Assembly: GCA_003506095.1 (NCBI GenBank)
Contig: DNWZ01000512.1
Coordinates: 1 to 29,720 of the forward strand
Length of the DNA: 29,720 bases
Direction: 5' to 3'
DNA from: Planctomycetaceae bacterium
GTDB taxonomy: Bacteria > Planctomycetota > Planctomycetia > Pirellulales > Pirellulaceae
This document shows positions 14,567-23,552 of this stretch, in pieces. The notes under the pieces were generated by a model. It was not told where the DNA came from. It saw only the letters and a list, made by a program, of their open reading frames with translations, and did not search any database. The number at the start of each line of letters is the position of its first letter. The first letter of the stretch is position 1. A program made the translations under genes and the position numbers.

Positions 14567-16973
14567 TCGACACAGCCTAACCTTCGCGATTTTGCTAAGT
14601 CTTTCAACGACCGCCTGTGCCGACGATGCAGCTTTCTTTCGCGAGTACATCCAGCCCTTACTGCAAAACAATTGCTACGACTGCCACAGTCACGACAACG
14701 GAGAAGCAAGCGGCGGACTGGTGCTTGATTCCAAAGCGGGTTGGTCGGTTGGCGGTGATTCGGGGCCGGCAATCGTTCCCGCTGAGCTTGACAAGAGTCT
14801 TCTGTGGCGAGTGGTGAACTATGAAGTGCCTGGTCTGGAAATGCCGCCTGATGGAAAGTTGCCCGAAAGCGATCTGGTGCTGATCAAGAAGTGGATCGAA
14901 TCGGGTGCCGTGGATCCTCGCGAAGATGGACGTGCTGCCGAACGGAAAAAGATCGACATCGAAGCTGGACGCCAGTGGTGGGCGTTCAAGCCACTACAAT
15001 CCGCGGGCCGTTCCAGTTTCAGTATCGACGATTACGTTAATGCGAGCCTTCATGATGCCGGTATGCAAACTGCCGAGCGAGCCGACGCGGCCACGCTTCT
15101 TCGTCGTGTCTCGTATGACCTGACCGGACTTCCGCCGGAGCCCAGCACGGCATCGCGTTTCGACTTGTCCGACCATGACCAGTACGCTCAGTACGTTGAC
15201 TTACTGCTCGCATCGGATGGGTTCGGTGAGAAGTGGGGACGCCATTGGCTTGACGTCGCACGCTATGCCGACAGCAACGGTTCCAGCTTCAATGTGCCCT
15301 TTCATGATGCATGGCGTTATCGCAATTGGGTGATCGATGCAATCAACCGCAACATGCCGATTGATGAATTCATCCGCAAACAGATCGCTGGCGATTTGCT
15401 TCCGGCGGAGTCAGATGCGGAGCGAGACGAGAACTTGATCGCGACGGGTTACTTGCTACTCGGTTCCAAAGTCCTCGGCACATTTGATAAAGAACAGCTC
15501 ACCCTCGACGTGATCGACGAACAGATCGACACAATTGGTAAATCGTTGCTCGGCATGACTCTTGGTTGTGCGCGATGTCACGATCACAAGTTTGATCCGT
15601 TGCCCCATTCCGACTACTACGCGCTGGCGGGTATTTTCGCCAGCACGTCGACTTTGGTGGATCGCATCGGCGGCCCGAAAGACGACGAGTCCGATTGGGA
15701 ACGTCGTGGTCTTGGACCAGGCGGGGATGAAAAGTTGGTCGCTTTCTTGAAAGAGAACCGTTATCGATGGGTCAAAGCGGTTGGTAAGCGATTTCAAGCG
15801 AAGAAGAAACTCGACGAACTAACGGCTAAACAATCGGCAGTGAAAGGGGAGTCGGTAGACAGCGAACAGGTTGCAAAGGCTGATGATGCTTTGCAGGTCG
15901 CAGAATGGGAATTGAGTGAATTGCTTGCCGAACTGCCGCCTCATGCGATGGCGGTCCGGGAAGCAGATGTTATCACGGACGAGGAAATCCGAATTCGGGG
16001 CGTTGCGTCGAGCAAGGGCGAACGGGTTCCGCGTGGCTTCCTGCAAGTCGCTGCCTACGAGGGTCAACCGGAGATTCCGGGTGATCAGAGCGGACGACTC
16101 GAACTCGCCCAGTGGATCACTTCGCCTCAAAATCCGCTCACCGCTCGCGTGTTCGTCAATCGCGTTTGGAAGCATTTGTTTCGAGAAGGCATAGTACGCA
16201 GTGTCGATAACTTTGGGACGATGGGGGACAAACCATCGCACCCCGAGTTGCTCGATGACATGGCCGCGAAGTTTATCGACAGTGGTTGGGACCTAAAGCG
16301 GTTAGTTCGCGTGATCGTCCTGTCCGACGCTTACTGTCGAACTGTGAGGGTCTCCGATCCGAAAGACCCCGAGAATCGATTGCTGGCTCATCAAAGCCGC
16401 CGGCGACTCGAAGCGGAAGAGATCCGTGACACGCTGTTAGCGCTGCGAGGTGAACTTGAGCGCGGAAACAACGAAGACATATTGCGCACTCTGCCGATTG
16501 GTGATGCCAGCAACCTCGGCGAGTATCTCAGCATTCAAGACAATCGACGGACTGTCTATCAACCAGTGATCCGTACCGTCGAACCAGTGCTATTGCAGTT
16601 GTTTGATGCAGCCAGCAACACGATGGTCACTGGCGCCCGACCGCGCACGATCGTCGCGCCGCAATCGCTCTATTTCCTCAACAGTGATTTTGTGCAGGAT
16701 TCTGCGAAATCGATCGGAGAGCAGGTTCTTGCCCGATACACCGAGACGGAGAAGTTATCAATCGGGCCGAGCGAATACCTCAAAGTGCTCGATGATCTCA
16801 TTGTCGATATGATGCAGACGGTTGTATCGCGAGAACCGACAACTAACGAAAAGCAACTCCTGAAGCAGTACATCCAGACACAAGCCGACGGTGAGACGGG
16901 ATTAACTTCCCACGACATGTTGAAAGTCTGCCAAGCCATTCTTGGAAGTACCCAATTTCAATTCTTGGATTAA
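14559..16973 (+). CDS. PSCyt1-PSCyt2-PSD1 (DUF1549/DUF1553) secreted cytochrome protein
   Basis: 804 aa, beginning 8 bases before the previous stop. Signal peptide at residues 1 to about 21 (HSLTFAILLSLSTTACA). PSCyt1 carries haem motif CYDCH at 39-43 and the usual LEMPPDGKLPESDLVLIKKWIESGA. PSCyt2/DUF1549 follows (LLRRVSYDLTGLPP, GEKWGRHWLDVARYADSNG, WVIDAINRNMPIDEFIRKQ), with a second CxxCH, CARCHDHKFDPLP, at 337-341. PSD1/DUF1553 fills the C-terminal third (NPLTARVFVNRVWKHLFREG, FGTMGDKPSHPELLDDMA, RRRLEAEEIRDTLLA). A charged, helical insert lies between them at about 395-450. This is the second haem-bearing large protein of the operon, and its own partner, DUF1501, is next. Probably an electron-transfer or oxidative enzyme at the cell surface; substrate unknown. 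Confidence 0.92.
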   Translation: MFSRHSLTFAILLSLSTTACADDAAFFREYIQPLLQNNCYDCHSHDNGEASGGLVLDSKAGWSVGGDSGPAIVPAELDKSLLWRVVNYEVPGLEMPPDGKLPESDLVLIKKWIESGAVDPREDGRAAERKKIDIEAGRQWWAFKPLQSAGRSSFSIDDYVNASLHDAGMQTAERADAATLLRRVSYDLTGLPPEPSTASRFDLSDHDQYAQYVDLLLASDGFGEKWGRHWLDVARYADSNGSSFNVPFHDAWRYRNWVIDAINRNMPIDEFIRKQIAGDLLPAESDAERDENLIATGYLLLGSKVLGTFDKEQLTLDVIDEQIDTIGKSLLGMTLGCARCHDHKFDPLPHSDYYALAGIFASTSTLVDRIGGPKDDESDWERRGLGPGGDEKLVAFLKENRYRWVKAVGKRFQAKKKLDELTAKQSAVKGESVDSEQVAKADDALQVAEWELSELLAELPPHAMAVREADVITDEEIRIRGVASSKGERVPRGFLQVAAYEGQPEIPGDQSGRLELAQWITSPQNPLTARVFVNRVWKHLFREGIVRSVDNFGTMGDKPSHPELLDDMAAKFIDSGWDLKRLVRVIVLSDAYCRTVRVSDPKDPENRLLAHQSRRRLEAEEIRDTLLALRGELERGNNEDILRTLPIGDASNLGEYLSIQDNRRTVYQPVIRTVEPVLLQLFDAASNTMVTGARPRTIVAPQSLYFLNSDFVQDSAKSIGEQVLARYTETEKLSIGPSEYLKVLDDLIVDMMQTVVSREPTTNEKQLLKQYIQTQADGETGLTSHDMLKVCQAILGSTQFQFLD

Positions 16974-17011
16974 ACATTAAAGCGGCGACTGAAGTTCGTC
17001 CCCAAAGTGCC

Positions 17012-18391
17012 ATGCAATTTACAACTCGACGTGACGTACTTCGTTCAGCCGCTTGCGGCTTCGGTGGACTTGCACTTGCTGGACTCACGGCTCAGCAAGT
17101 GCTCGCACAGAAGATCCATTTTCCCGCCAAAGCGAAGAGAGTCATCTTCCTGTTCATGCACGGCGGCGTCAGCCAGATGGATTCGTTCGATCGCAAACCG
17201 GTACTGAATGAACAGCATGGCAATTCGCTGCCGTTCAGTCTGCCTGGGTTGATTCGCCCAGACCGGCTCGGCAAGGTCTTTGGCGTCAAATGGGACTGGC
17301 AACAACATGGCGAGTGTGGCCAATGGGTATCGGAACTGTTTCCACATACTGCTCGCGTGGTAGACAAATTGTGCTTTATCAAAAGTCTTCATACCGAAGG
17401 CGAAGCGCACGGCCAAGCGGTTCTGCGTTTGCACACTGGCGAAGCGGCGTTCGATCGGCCGAGCGTCGGTGCATGGGTCAGCTATGGCCTCGGTAACGAA
17501 AATCAAGATCTTCCCGCGTTCGTCGCGTTGGATCCGCCGACAATGCATGGCGGCGTGCGGCTGTACGGCAGTTCGTTCCTGCCCGCTAAGCATCAAGCGA
17601 TGCGGGTTTTGCTGGCAAAAACACCTAGCAAACGGCCGCAGATAGCCAACTTGAACAATGACTTGTTGAGCGAGGTACGCCAGAAAGAACAGGTCGACGC
17701 GATCACCGCGCTTAGCCGACTTCATGCTCAGCAAGTCGGTCACGATCCTCAAATTGAAGGTGTGATCGAATCGTTTGAGATGGCTTATCGGATGCAATCG
17801 ATTGCTCCCGAAGTATTCGATCTTGGGCGTGAGACCCTGGAAACGAAGGAGCTTTACGGCGTCGATCAAAAACCGACCGATGGCTTCGCTCGGCAGTGCT
17901 TGCTCGCCCGTCGGATGGCCGAAGCGGGTGTTCGATTCATCCAAGTGTCGACCGGTTACCACTGGGACCATCACGGCAACATCGAACGCGATTTACCCGA
18001 TAGCGCCGCACAAACCGACAAGCCAGCGGCCGCGTTGATCGAAGACCTCGATCGTCGTGGATTGCTCGACGATACGCTGGTCGTTTGGGCTGGCGAATTC
18101 GGACGCACACCCGTGGCACAAATCGATCGCGGTGCGCCGGGGCGGGATCATAATCCGCACGGCTACACGATCTGGATGGCTGGAGGCGGAGTCAAACCCG
18201 GCTACGCCCACGGAGCCACGGACGAGTTCGGCTATCTCGCCGTCGAAGATAAAGTCCATATGCATGACTTGCATGCCACGATCCTACATTTGCTCGGGCT
18301 TGACCACGAGCGATTGACCTATCGTTACGCGGGCCGCGATTTCCGACTGACCGATGTGTATGGGCGCGTTGTTAAAGAGGTGATTGCATGA
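17012..18391 (+). CDS. DUF1501 family secreted protein (Tat signal)
   Basis: 459 aa, 38 bases after the preceding gene, the widest gap in the operon. Tat-like signal: TRRDVLRSAACGFGGLALAGL. DUF1501 hallmarks: VIFLFMHGGVSQMDSFDRKP, FSLPGLIRPDRLGKVF, HTGEAAFDRPSVGAWVSYGLG, LPAFVALDPP, VWAGEFGRTP, GRDHNPHGYTIWMAGGGVK, HDLHATILHLLGLDHERL and the ending RLTDVYGRVVKEV. The fold belongs to the alkaline phosphatase/sulfatase superfamily, and His/Asp metal ligands are visible in GRDHN and MHDLHAT. It is the standard downstream partner of DUF1549/DUF1553 proteins. No reaction has been established for the family to my knowledge. Its stop overlaps the next gene by ATGA. Confidence 0.93.
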   Translation: MQFTTRRDVLRSAACGFGGLALAGLTAQQVLAQKIHFPAKAKRVIFLFMHGGVSQMDSFDRKPVLNEQHGNSLPFSLPGLIRPDRLGKVFGVKWDWQQHGECGQWVSELFPHTARVVDKLCFIKSLHTEGEAHGQAVLRLHTGEAAFDRPSVGAWVSYGLGNENQDLPAFVALDPPTMHGGVRLYGSSFLPAKHQAMRVLLAKTPSKRPQIANLNNDLLSEVRQKEQVDAITALSRLHAQQVGHDPQIEGVIESFEMAYRMQSIAPEVFDLGRETLETKELYGVDQKPTDGFARQCLLARRMAEAGVRFIQVSTGYHWDHHGNIERDLPDSAAQTDKPAAALIEDLDRRGLLDDTLVVWAGEFGRTPVAQIDRGAPGRDHNPHGYTIWMAGGGVKPGYAHGATDEFGYLAVEDKVHMHDLHATILHLLGLDHERLTYRYAGRDFRLTDVYGRVVKEVIA

Positions 18392-20133
18392 TTCTCCGCA
18401 CAGCATTCATTGCGGTGGTATTGGCCGTTGGTGGCTTCATCCATGCCGCCGAACCATCTCATCGAGATATCGAATTCGCCCGTGTTGGCGAGCGAAAGTT
18501 AAGTTTGGATTTTTACGCGCCGACCGCCTCGACGATGAAGCCTACCCCCACGATCATCTGGATTCATGGTGGTGCGTGGCGAGCGGGTTCGAAGAACAAC
18601 GTGCCGGTACTGCATTGGCTTGATCGCGGGTTTGCGATTGCAAGTGTTGAATATCGACTGACCCCCGACGCTAAATTCCCTGCCCAGGTACACGACATCA
18701 AAGCAGCGATTCGTTATCTGCGCAGTCGTGCGAAAGAGCTGAAACTGGATCCTGATCGATTTGTCATTGCAGGAGCGTCTGCAGGCGGTCACCTCGCCGC
18801 ACTCGTCGGTGTCTCGAGCGGTGTAGAAGCTCTAGAAGGAGCTGTTGGAAATCACTTATCAGAGAAATCAATCGTCCAAGCGATAGTGTCGTTTTACGGT
18901 GCCTCGAATTTACAATCCATTCTCTCGCAATCGACAGATCATGGTTTGAGCGTCCGTGTTCCGGCTCTACAGCTGTTGCTCGGCGGTCAACCAAACGAAC
19001 TCCCTGAGCTGGCGAAGTTGGCGAGTCCTGTTGCACATGTCGATGCATCTGATCCGCCGTTATGGTTAATCCATGGTGATGCGGATCCCCAGATGCCGCC
19101 GCAGCAATCCGTTGAACTCAAGGAGGCATATATTCAATCTCAGAACAATGTGAAGTTAGACGTGGTTGAAGGCGGGAAGCATGGCGGCCATGAATTCTAT
19201 TCAAACCAGCGTTTGAACCGCATTGCCGATGAAGTGTTCGATGCGCTTGCCTCAGCGAATTCAACCACACGGATGCTTTTTGCGGGGAGTAGCTCCGCTT
19301 ATTGGAACGATCTGCCGAATGAAGTTGCGAAAGTCATTTCCGGTCGCAGCGGCTTGGTGCAGCACAAAAAAATCACTGCGGAACTTGTCGGTCGCAGTGG
19401 CAGTGATATTCGCGTTTATCTCGACCCGAATTGTGATTACCAATATGGCGTAAAGCGCGGCCAAAGCTTTCTGGACAAGGTGCGGGATGAAAAATACGAC
19501 TACGTCGTGTTGATGACCGTCTGTCGGTTCATCATGGGTGATGGCGAAGGCAACGTCGACGGGCAAGCGCATCGGGAGGCCATCACAAAGTACTGCCAGT
19601 CAATTCGTCAGTCTGGTTCCGAGCCGGTATTCTATGAAACGGGTTGGGGGACGACCGATCGCGAAGCTAAAGGTCGCGAACGTATTCTAGAACTTGCCAA
19701 GCATAACAACATCAAGATCTATGTTCCTTGTTCGACCGCCTGGGCTCGAGTTCGATCCGAGCGGCCGGACCTGCAACTTCAGCATCCGGACGACAAAGCA
19801 CACCCGGGCGATGTCGGCCACTTCCTTAACCTTGCCTGTTTTTATTCTGCGTTCGTCCAGCAGTCGCCAGAGGGTCGCCTGCCACGTGACTATCACGTCT
19901 GGCCTCACTTGACCAAGGACGAGAAAACGCGATTGAACGAACAGTTAGAAACTGCATTTGCCAACTTCCGACCCGACGCCTATCAAGCCAAGCTTCCTGA
20001 GTGGATGCGCCGCAATGCGGGAGCGGGCTACCGAGGCTCGCTTGCCGAAGATGATGCCAGATACTTGGAACGAGTAGCCTGGGATACGTGGTTGACGACT
20101 GCAGAGAGCCTCGGAAAATCTTCACCAGAATAA
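18388..20133 (+). CDS. Two-domain secreted hydrolase: alpha/beta esterase plus SGNH-like domain
   Basis: 581 aa with a signal peptide (hydrophobic residues 4-19, cleavage near HAAEP). The first domain, about 25-290, is an alpha/beta hydrolase of the BD-FAE/acetyl esterase type: WIHGGAW (oxyanion hole, 58-64), nucleophile GASAGGH (Ser131), HGDAD (Asp233 region) and catalytic histidine in KHGGHEF (His268). The second, about 292-500, looks like an SGNH/GDSL hydrolase: LFAGSSSAYW near 297-306 for block I and HPGDVGH (Asp474, His477) for block V. The last ~80 residues have no assignment. A pair of esterases in one chain suits removal of two kinds of acyl groups from a polysaccharide. Start ATG overlaps the DUF1501 stop; the sulfatase follows after 11 bases. 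Confidence 0.85.
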   Translation: MILRTAFIAVVLAVGGFIHAAEPSHRDIEFARVGERKLSLDFYAPTASTMKPTPTIIWIHGGAWRAGSKNNVPVLHWLDRGFAIASVEYRLTPDAKFPAQVHDIKAAIRYLRSRAKELKLDPDRFVIAGASAGGHLAALVGVSSGVEALEGAVGNHLSEKSIVQAIVSFYGASNLQSILSQSTDHGLSVRVPALQLLLGGQPNELPELAKLASPVAHVDASDPPLWLIHGDADPQMPPQQSVELKEAYIQSQNNVKLDVVEGGKHGGHEFYSNQRLNRIADEVFDALASANSTTRMLFAGSSSAYWNDLPNEVAKVISGRSGLVQHKKITAELVGRSGSDIRVYLDPNCDYQYGVKRGQSFLDKVRDEKYDYVVLMTVCRFIMGDGEGNVDGQAHREAITKYCQSIRQSGSEPVFYETGWGTTDREAKGRERILELAKHNNIKIYVPCSTAWARVRSERPDLQLQHPDDKAHPGDVGHFLNLACFYSAFVQQSPEGRLPRDYHVWPHLTKDEKTRLNEQLETAFANFRPDAYQAKLPEWMRRNAGAGYRGSLAEDDARYLERVAWDTWLTTAESLGKSSPE

Positions 20134-20144
20134 TAGAGCTTTGC

Positions 20145-21584
20145 ATGATTGATCGAATCTTTCTGAGTATTGTGGCACTGACGTTAGTGAATTGCGGTAC
20201 TGCCCTTGGTCAAACGCGGCAACCCAACATCGTACTGTTGATTGCTGATGATCTTGGCTATGGTGAAACGGGTTGTCAGGGGAACGCTGAGATTCCGACG
20301 CCGCACATTGATTCAATTGCCGCAGGCGGAGTGCGATTTACTGGCGGTTACGTCACAGCCGCATTTTGCAGTGCGTCACGAGCAGGCCTGCTCACGGGTC
20401 GCTATCAGACTCGTTTCGGTTACGAATTCAATCCAATTGGTGCGAGAAATGAAGATCCGGATATCGGGCTGCCTGCATCAGAAGTGACGCTGGCTGAGCA
20501 TTTGCAGAATGCAGGTTATGCTACAGCGCTGATCGGCAAGTGGCATTTGGGAGGCACTGCAAACTTTCATCCACAGCGTCGGGGCTTTGATGAGTTTTTC
20601 GGTTTTTTGCACGAAGGGCATTACTTTGTACCGCCTCCGTATGAGGGCGTCACAACATGGTTGCGTCGCCGAGTTTTACCTGGCGGATCGAAAGGTCGCT
20701 GGACCAGTCGCGATGGCCGCCTGATTCTCTCCACTCACATGAATCACAGTGAACCAGACTACGATGCCAACAATCCGATCCTGCGCGGTAGTCAGCCGGT
20801 AGATGAACGATCGTTTCTGACCGACGCCATCACGCGCGAAGCGACCAGCTTCATTCATCGAACTGCTGAACGACCGTTCTTTTTGACAGTGGCCTACAAC
20901 GCGGTGCACAGTCCGATGCAGGCGACTGAAGCGTATATGGAAAAGTTCGCAGGCATCCAAGACGTTCAGCGAAGAATCTTTGCGGCCATGTTATCAAATA
21001 TGGATGACAGCGTTGGACAGATCCTGGCAGCTTTGCGAGAAAACCAGCTTACTGATAACACGTTGGTCATCTTCATAAGCGACAACGGCGGCCCAACCCG
21101 CGAGTTGACCAGCAGCAACTTGCCATTGAAAGGCGGCAAAGGGTCGCTGTACGAAGGTGGTATTCGTGTGCCGTATTTGATGAGCTATCCCAGTCGAATT
21201 CCATCATCGCTGGTCTACCACAATCCCGTGATTTCGCTGGATATTTTTCCAACCGTCTGCGCGGCAGCCGGCATTCCTCTGCCACTGAATACACCGCTGG
21301 ATGGCGTCAATTTGCTTCCGTTTCTTGATGAAGGCAATTCCGGTCTGCCTCACAAGACTTTATTCTGGCGAGTCGGTAGCAACACAGCGCTAAGGCACGG
21401 TGACTGGAAGATCGTCCGGATGTCTCGTCAAAAAGCGGACGGTGAATGGGAACTATATAATCTTGTGTCGGATCAAGCGGAAGCCACTGATCTGGCACCC
21501 AGTCAGCCTAAGCTACTTCAGCAACTCTTACTCGAATGGCGGGCACTCGACAACCAAATGGTGGCCCCACGGTTTTCACCATAA
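20145..21584 (+). CDS. Secreted sulfatase (S1 family, formylglycine type)
   Basis: 479 aa from ATG 20145; the frame opens earlier at 20088 but this start gives a proper signal peptide (IFLSIVALTLVNCGTALG). Metal-binding IADDLGYG (Asp35, Asp36) is followed by the sulfatase signature CSASRAGLLTGR at 75-86. In it Cys75 would be converted to formylglycine by a maturase; alanine replaces the usual proline, a known variant. Also present: ATALIGKWHLGG, FISDNGGPT (Asp-Asn metal ligands), LKGGKGSLYEGGIRVPYLM and WELYNLVSDQAEATDLA. It removes sulfate esters from a glycan outside the cytoplasm; the precise S1 subfamily cannot be told by eye. Last gene of the operon. The C-terminus looks complete, although mobile-element debris begins 3 bases after the stop. 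Confidence 0.93.
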   Translation: MIDRIFLSIVALTLVNCGTALGQTRQPNIVLLIADDLGYGETGCQGNAEIPTPHIDSIAAGGVRFTGGYVTAAFCSASRAGLLTGRYQTRFGYEFNPIGARNEDPDIGLPASEVTLAEHLQNAGYATALIGKWHLGGTANFHPQRRGFDEFFGFLHEGHYFVPPPYEGVTTWLRRRVLPGGSKGRWTSRDGRLILSTHMNHSEPDYDANNPILRGSQPVDERSFLTDAITREATSFIHRTAERPFFLTVAYNAVHSPMQATEAYMEKFAGIQDVQRRIFAAMLSNMDDSVGQILAALRENQLTDNTLVIFISDNGGPTRELTSSNLPLKGGKGSLYEGGIRVPYLMSYPSRIPSSLVYHNPVISLDIFPTVCAAAGIPLPLNTPLDGVNLLPFLDEGNSGLPHKTLFWRVGSNTALRHGDWKIVRMSRQKADGEWELYNLVSDQAEATDLAPSQPKLLQQLLLEWRALDNQMVAPRFSP

Positions 21585-21587
21585 TGA

Positions 21588-22300
21588 CTATGCGATGAAC
21601 TCATTCAGGTCTTTGACTTTTAGAACGGGCGTGGCCCAGTTTCGCTTGAGCCATTTGACGCGTCCTTCGACATGAGGTTTTCCATTGCCACGGGCTGCCA
21701 TGCAAAACGTTGGTGAGAAGTTATAGTGACTGGCTAGCGTCTTATGCTTAGGATTGAGTTCACACTGGCGTCCGTGCTGGATCGCTTGAGCAACGGTCTT
21801 GGGATTATCCAACCAAAGTTCACGAGGCACGTAGCCAAAGAGTTCAAACGCATTAACGGTGCCTTGTAAAATCGCCTCGGTCTTTTCACTCGGTAGCGCC
21901 ATGGCAAAGACAGCACCCGAGTAAGCCCAGGTGATCAATAGGATTGAGATGGTACGACGCCTTCGGGAAAGTCGACTTCGATCTGGCCGAAGTCCGCTTC
22001 GGCGCGTTCACCCGTCTGGACAGCAATAGGCAAGAACGTCTCGATCGTCGGCTTTCGTAGACTGTTGACATACCGGCGGACCGCATGATAACCGCTAGCG
22101 AACTGGTGCTCTTGCTGGAGTCGGTCAAAGATCCGCTTGATGGTGCGACGCTGCTTCTTGGGCGTGGCGAGATCGTGCTGGACGATCTCTTGGATGACGT
22201 GCTGGAATTCGACGGCGAGGGTTCGCTTGGGTCAGGGAGTTCTCAGGGTGTAGGGTTTTGGCTCGGCTTCTTGGAGCACTTGGAGCACTTGGCGGATCAC
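21588..22300 (-). pseudogene. istA: IS21-family transposase istA, frameshifted and truncated at both ends
   Basis: Reading the minus strand gives IstA-like sequence in pieces. From about 22300: VIRQVLQ then EAEPKPYTLRTP, an in-frame stop near 22230, then VEFQHVIQEIVQHDL, FDRLQQEHQFASGYHAVRRYV and GERAEADFGQIEVDFPEG (first catalytic Asp). A frameshift near 21955 moves to the frame of ITWAYSGAVFAMALPSEKTE, with LWLDNPKT (second Asp) and ARGNGKPHVEGRVKWLKRN. The product is about 235 codons compared with about 500 for intact IstA: the helix-turn-helix start and the end are missing and no istB follows. It is dead. The left end abuts the sulfatase stop and the right end abuts the recombinase-tail repeat. 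Confidence 0.85.
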
Positions 22301-22309
22301 GTTGCATCC

Positions 22310-22715
22310 AACTGGCTTAAAAAGCTTAACCGAGAACCAACTGGAGCACGCACAATGACCGAGCGACTAACCATCAACCGCCACAATTTCACGTCGCTAC
22401 CAAACGCAGTGGAACCAAACAGATTCAAAGCGGAACCAAGGCAGTTATCCCTGCTGGCCGCGTGCCGCGGATCAGCCGTTTGCTCGCCCTAGCCCACCAT
22501 TGCTCCCGGCTGGTTCAAAGTGGAGCGATCATCAACCAATCCGAGCTCGCCCACTTCGGCCAGATCTCAACAACGCGAATGACGCAAATCATGTGGCTCG
22601 ACAACCTCGCCCCCGACATCCAAGAAGAGATCCTCTTCCTGCCCAGGACCACCTATGGCCGCGATCCGATCAAAGAGGCCGACATCCGCCCCATCGCTAA
22701 AACGCTCGACTGGAA
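22310..22715 (+). repeat. Direct repeat copy 2 (decayed recombinase 3' end plus associated gene)
   Basis: Same orientation as 5491-5894. It includes remnants of the recombinase C-terminus (CTGGCTTAAAAAGCTTAACC region) and the ATG of the associated gene at 22355. Bases 22506-22646 are identical to 5685-5825. Confidence 0.9.
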
Positions 22716-22797
22716 GCACCTGGAGATGGCAGTCAAAAAGGGGACCAGGGTGGCAGCCAAAACGGCGCCCACCAGAATGGCGGGGAGATGGCGGTGA
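22355..22797 (+). pseudogene. Recombinase-associated small gene, frameshifted second copy
   Basis: The copy starts with the same MTERLTINR as the intact gene at 5536. Two extra bases near 22382-22386 throw it out of frame. The correct frame resumes as FHVATKRSGTKQIQSG and continues through RVPRISRLLALAHH and LAHFGQISTTRMTQIMWL to TLDW, after which the C-terminus differs (KHLEMAVKKGTR...). The near-perfect middle compared with the altered first 100 bases suggests recent duplication or gene conversion of only the middle. No recombinase gene is left upstream, so it is non-functional in its original setting; a product from an internal GTG near 22459 is conceivable. Confidence 0.8.
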
Positions 22798-22860
22798 CGG
22801 GGCTTACTTGAGAACGTCGGATCGGGTGTTGTGGAGAGCTTTGCCGCTCAGCCCACAAGC

Positions 22861-23187
22861 TCAATCCGGTGCGCGAGCGTCGGGTTCTTCGGTCCAACCC
22901 GCCTTCTTCATGGCTTGCTGAGCCTGCCGCAGATTCCAGTAGGCTCGGTCAACGGTACCTTGGCATATAAACATCCCGCTGCCCGTATGCCACGCGACGT
23001 GATCCAATTTGAATTCGCCCAGCACGTCGTCAAGCACATCGAGCCCAACAAATGGAGCAAACGGTAAATGCTCTTCGCGGGTAAAGTGGGCTAAGCCCTT
23101 TGCATAACGCAGATGCACAGCGTATTCGGTACGAAACAAGCTTGGCTCCAAGGTCGTGGTAAGATACTCACAAAACTTAGCCGGCAA
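22861..23187 (-). CDS. Hypothetical protein of 108 residues
   Basis: Minus-strand frame from a TTG at 23187 to 22861, with natural-looking composition: SLFRTEYAVHLRYAKGLAHF, LPFAPFVGLDVLDDVLGEF, HVAWHTGSGMFICQGTVDRAYW. No family recognised. There is no ATG and no clear ribosome binding site, and an in-frame stop lies 33 bases upstream, so it may be a gene whose start was lost, sitting in mobile-element debris. Confidence 0.4.
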   Translation of the reverse strand: MPAKFCEYLTTTLEPSLFRTEYAVHLRYAKGLAHFTREEHLPFAPFVGLDVLDDVLGEFKLDHVAWHTGSGMFICQGTVDRAYWNLRQAQQAMKKAGWTEEPDARAPD

Positions 23188-23552
23188 CGCTAACCTGTTA
23201 ACCCGAGCCCGACATCATCAACCGTCTGGTTCGGTGGGGCGGAAGCAAACGGCGTTGTAACAAGCAGCCACTTATTAACCAGAGAGCGCGATAGTTCGCG
23301 GGAGAAAATACCGTTCAGACGGACGCAACATTCGGAAAATCGGCTCGCGGTTTGAAAAATGAGAGCGCGGCCAGAAAGGCCCGGAAAATCGCAAATGCCC
23401 AAAACACTGGGGATTTCAGCGAACGAAGCGTCGCGAAAGAAAAACTCTCACTCTACGAACCAGCGGGAAGCCCCAAGTTCGCAAGATGAGACGAGTACAC
23501 CCGGCAGGATTCGAGTAGAAAACGTGTTTCGACCCGTAAAACACGGGATGAA

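Noticed and set aside
17045..17974. 309-codon minus-strand frame opposite the DUF1501 gene
   Set aside because: Shadow frame caused by codon bias; the plus strand has complete DUF1501 motifs.
23190..23402. 70-codon minus-strand frame
   Set aside because: No start signal, Cys/Ser-rich chance composition, overlaps other debris.
23496..23514. tRNA 3'-end look-alike on the minus strand (TCGAATCCTGCCGGGTGTA)
   Set aside because: It resembles a T-loop plus acceptor end, and would be an attractive att site, but no matching T-stem or rest of a tRNA precedes it, and the same bases also fit an open frame. Too short to claim.
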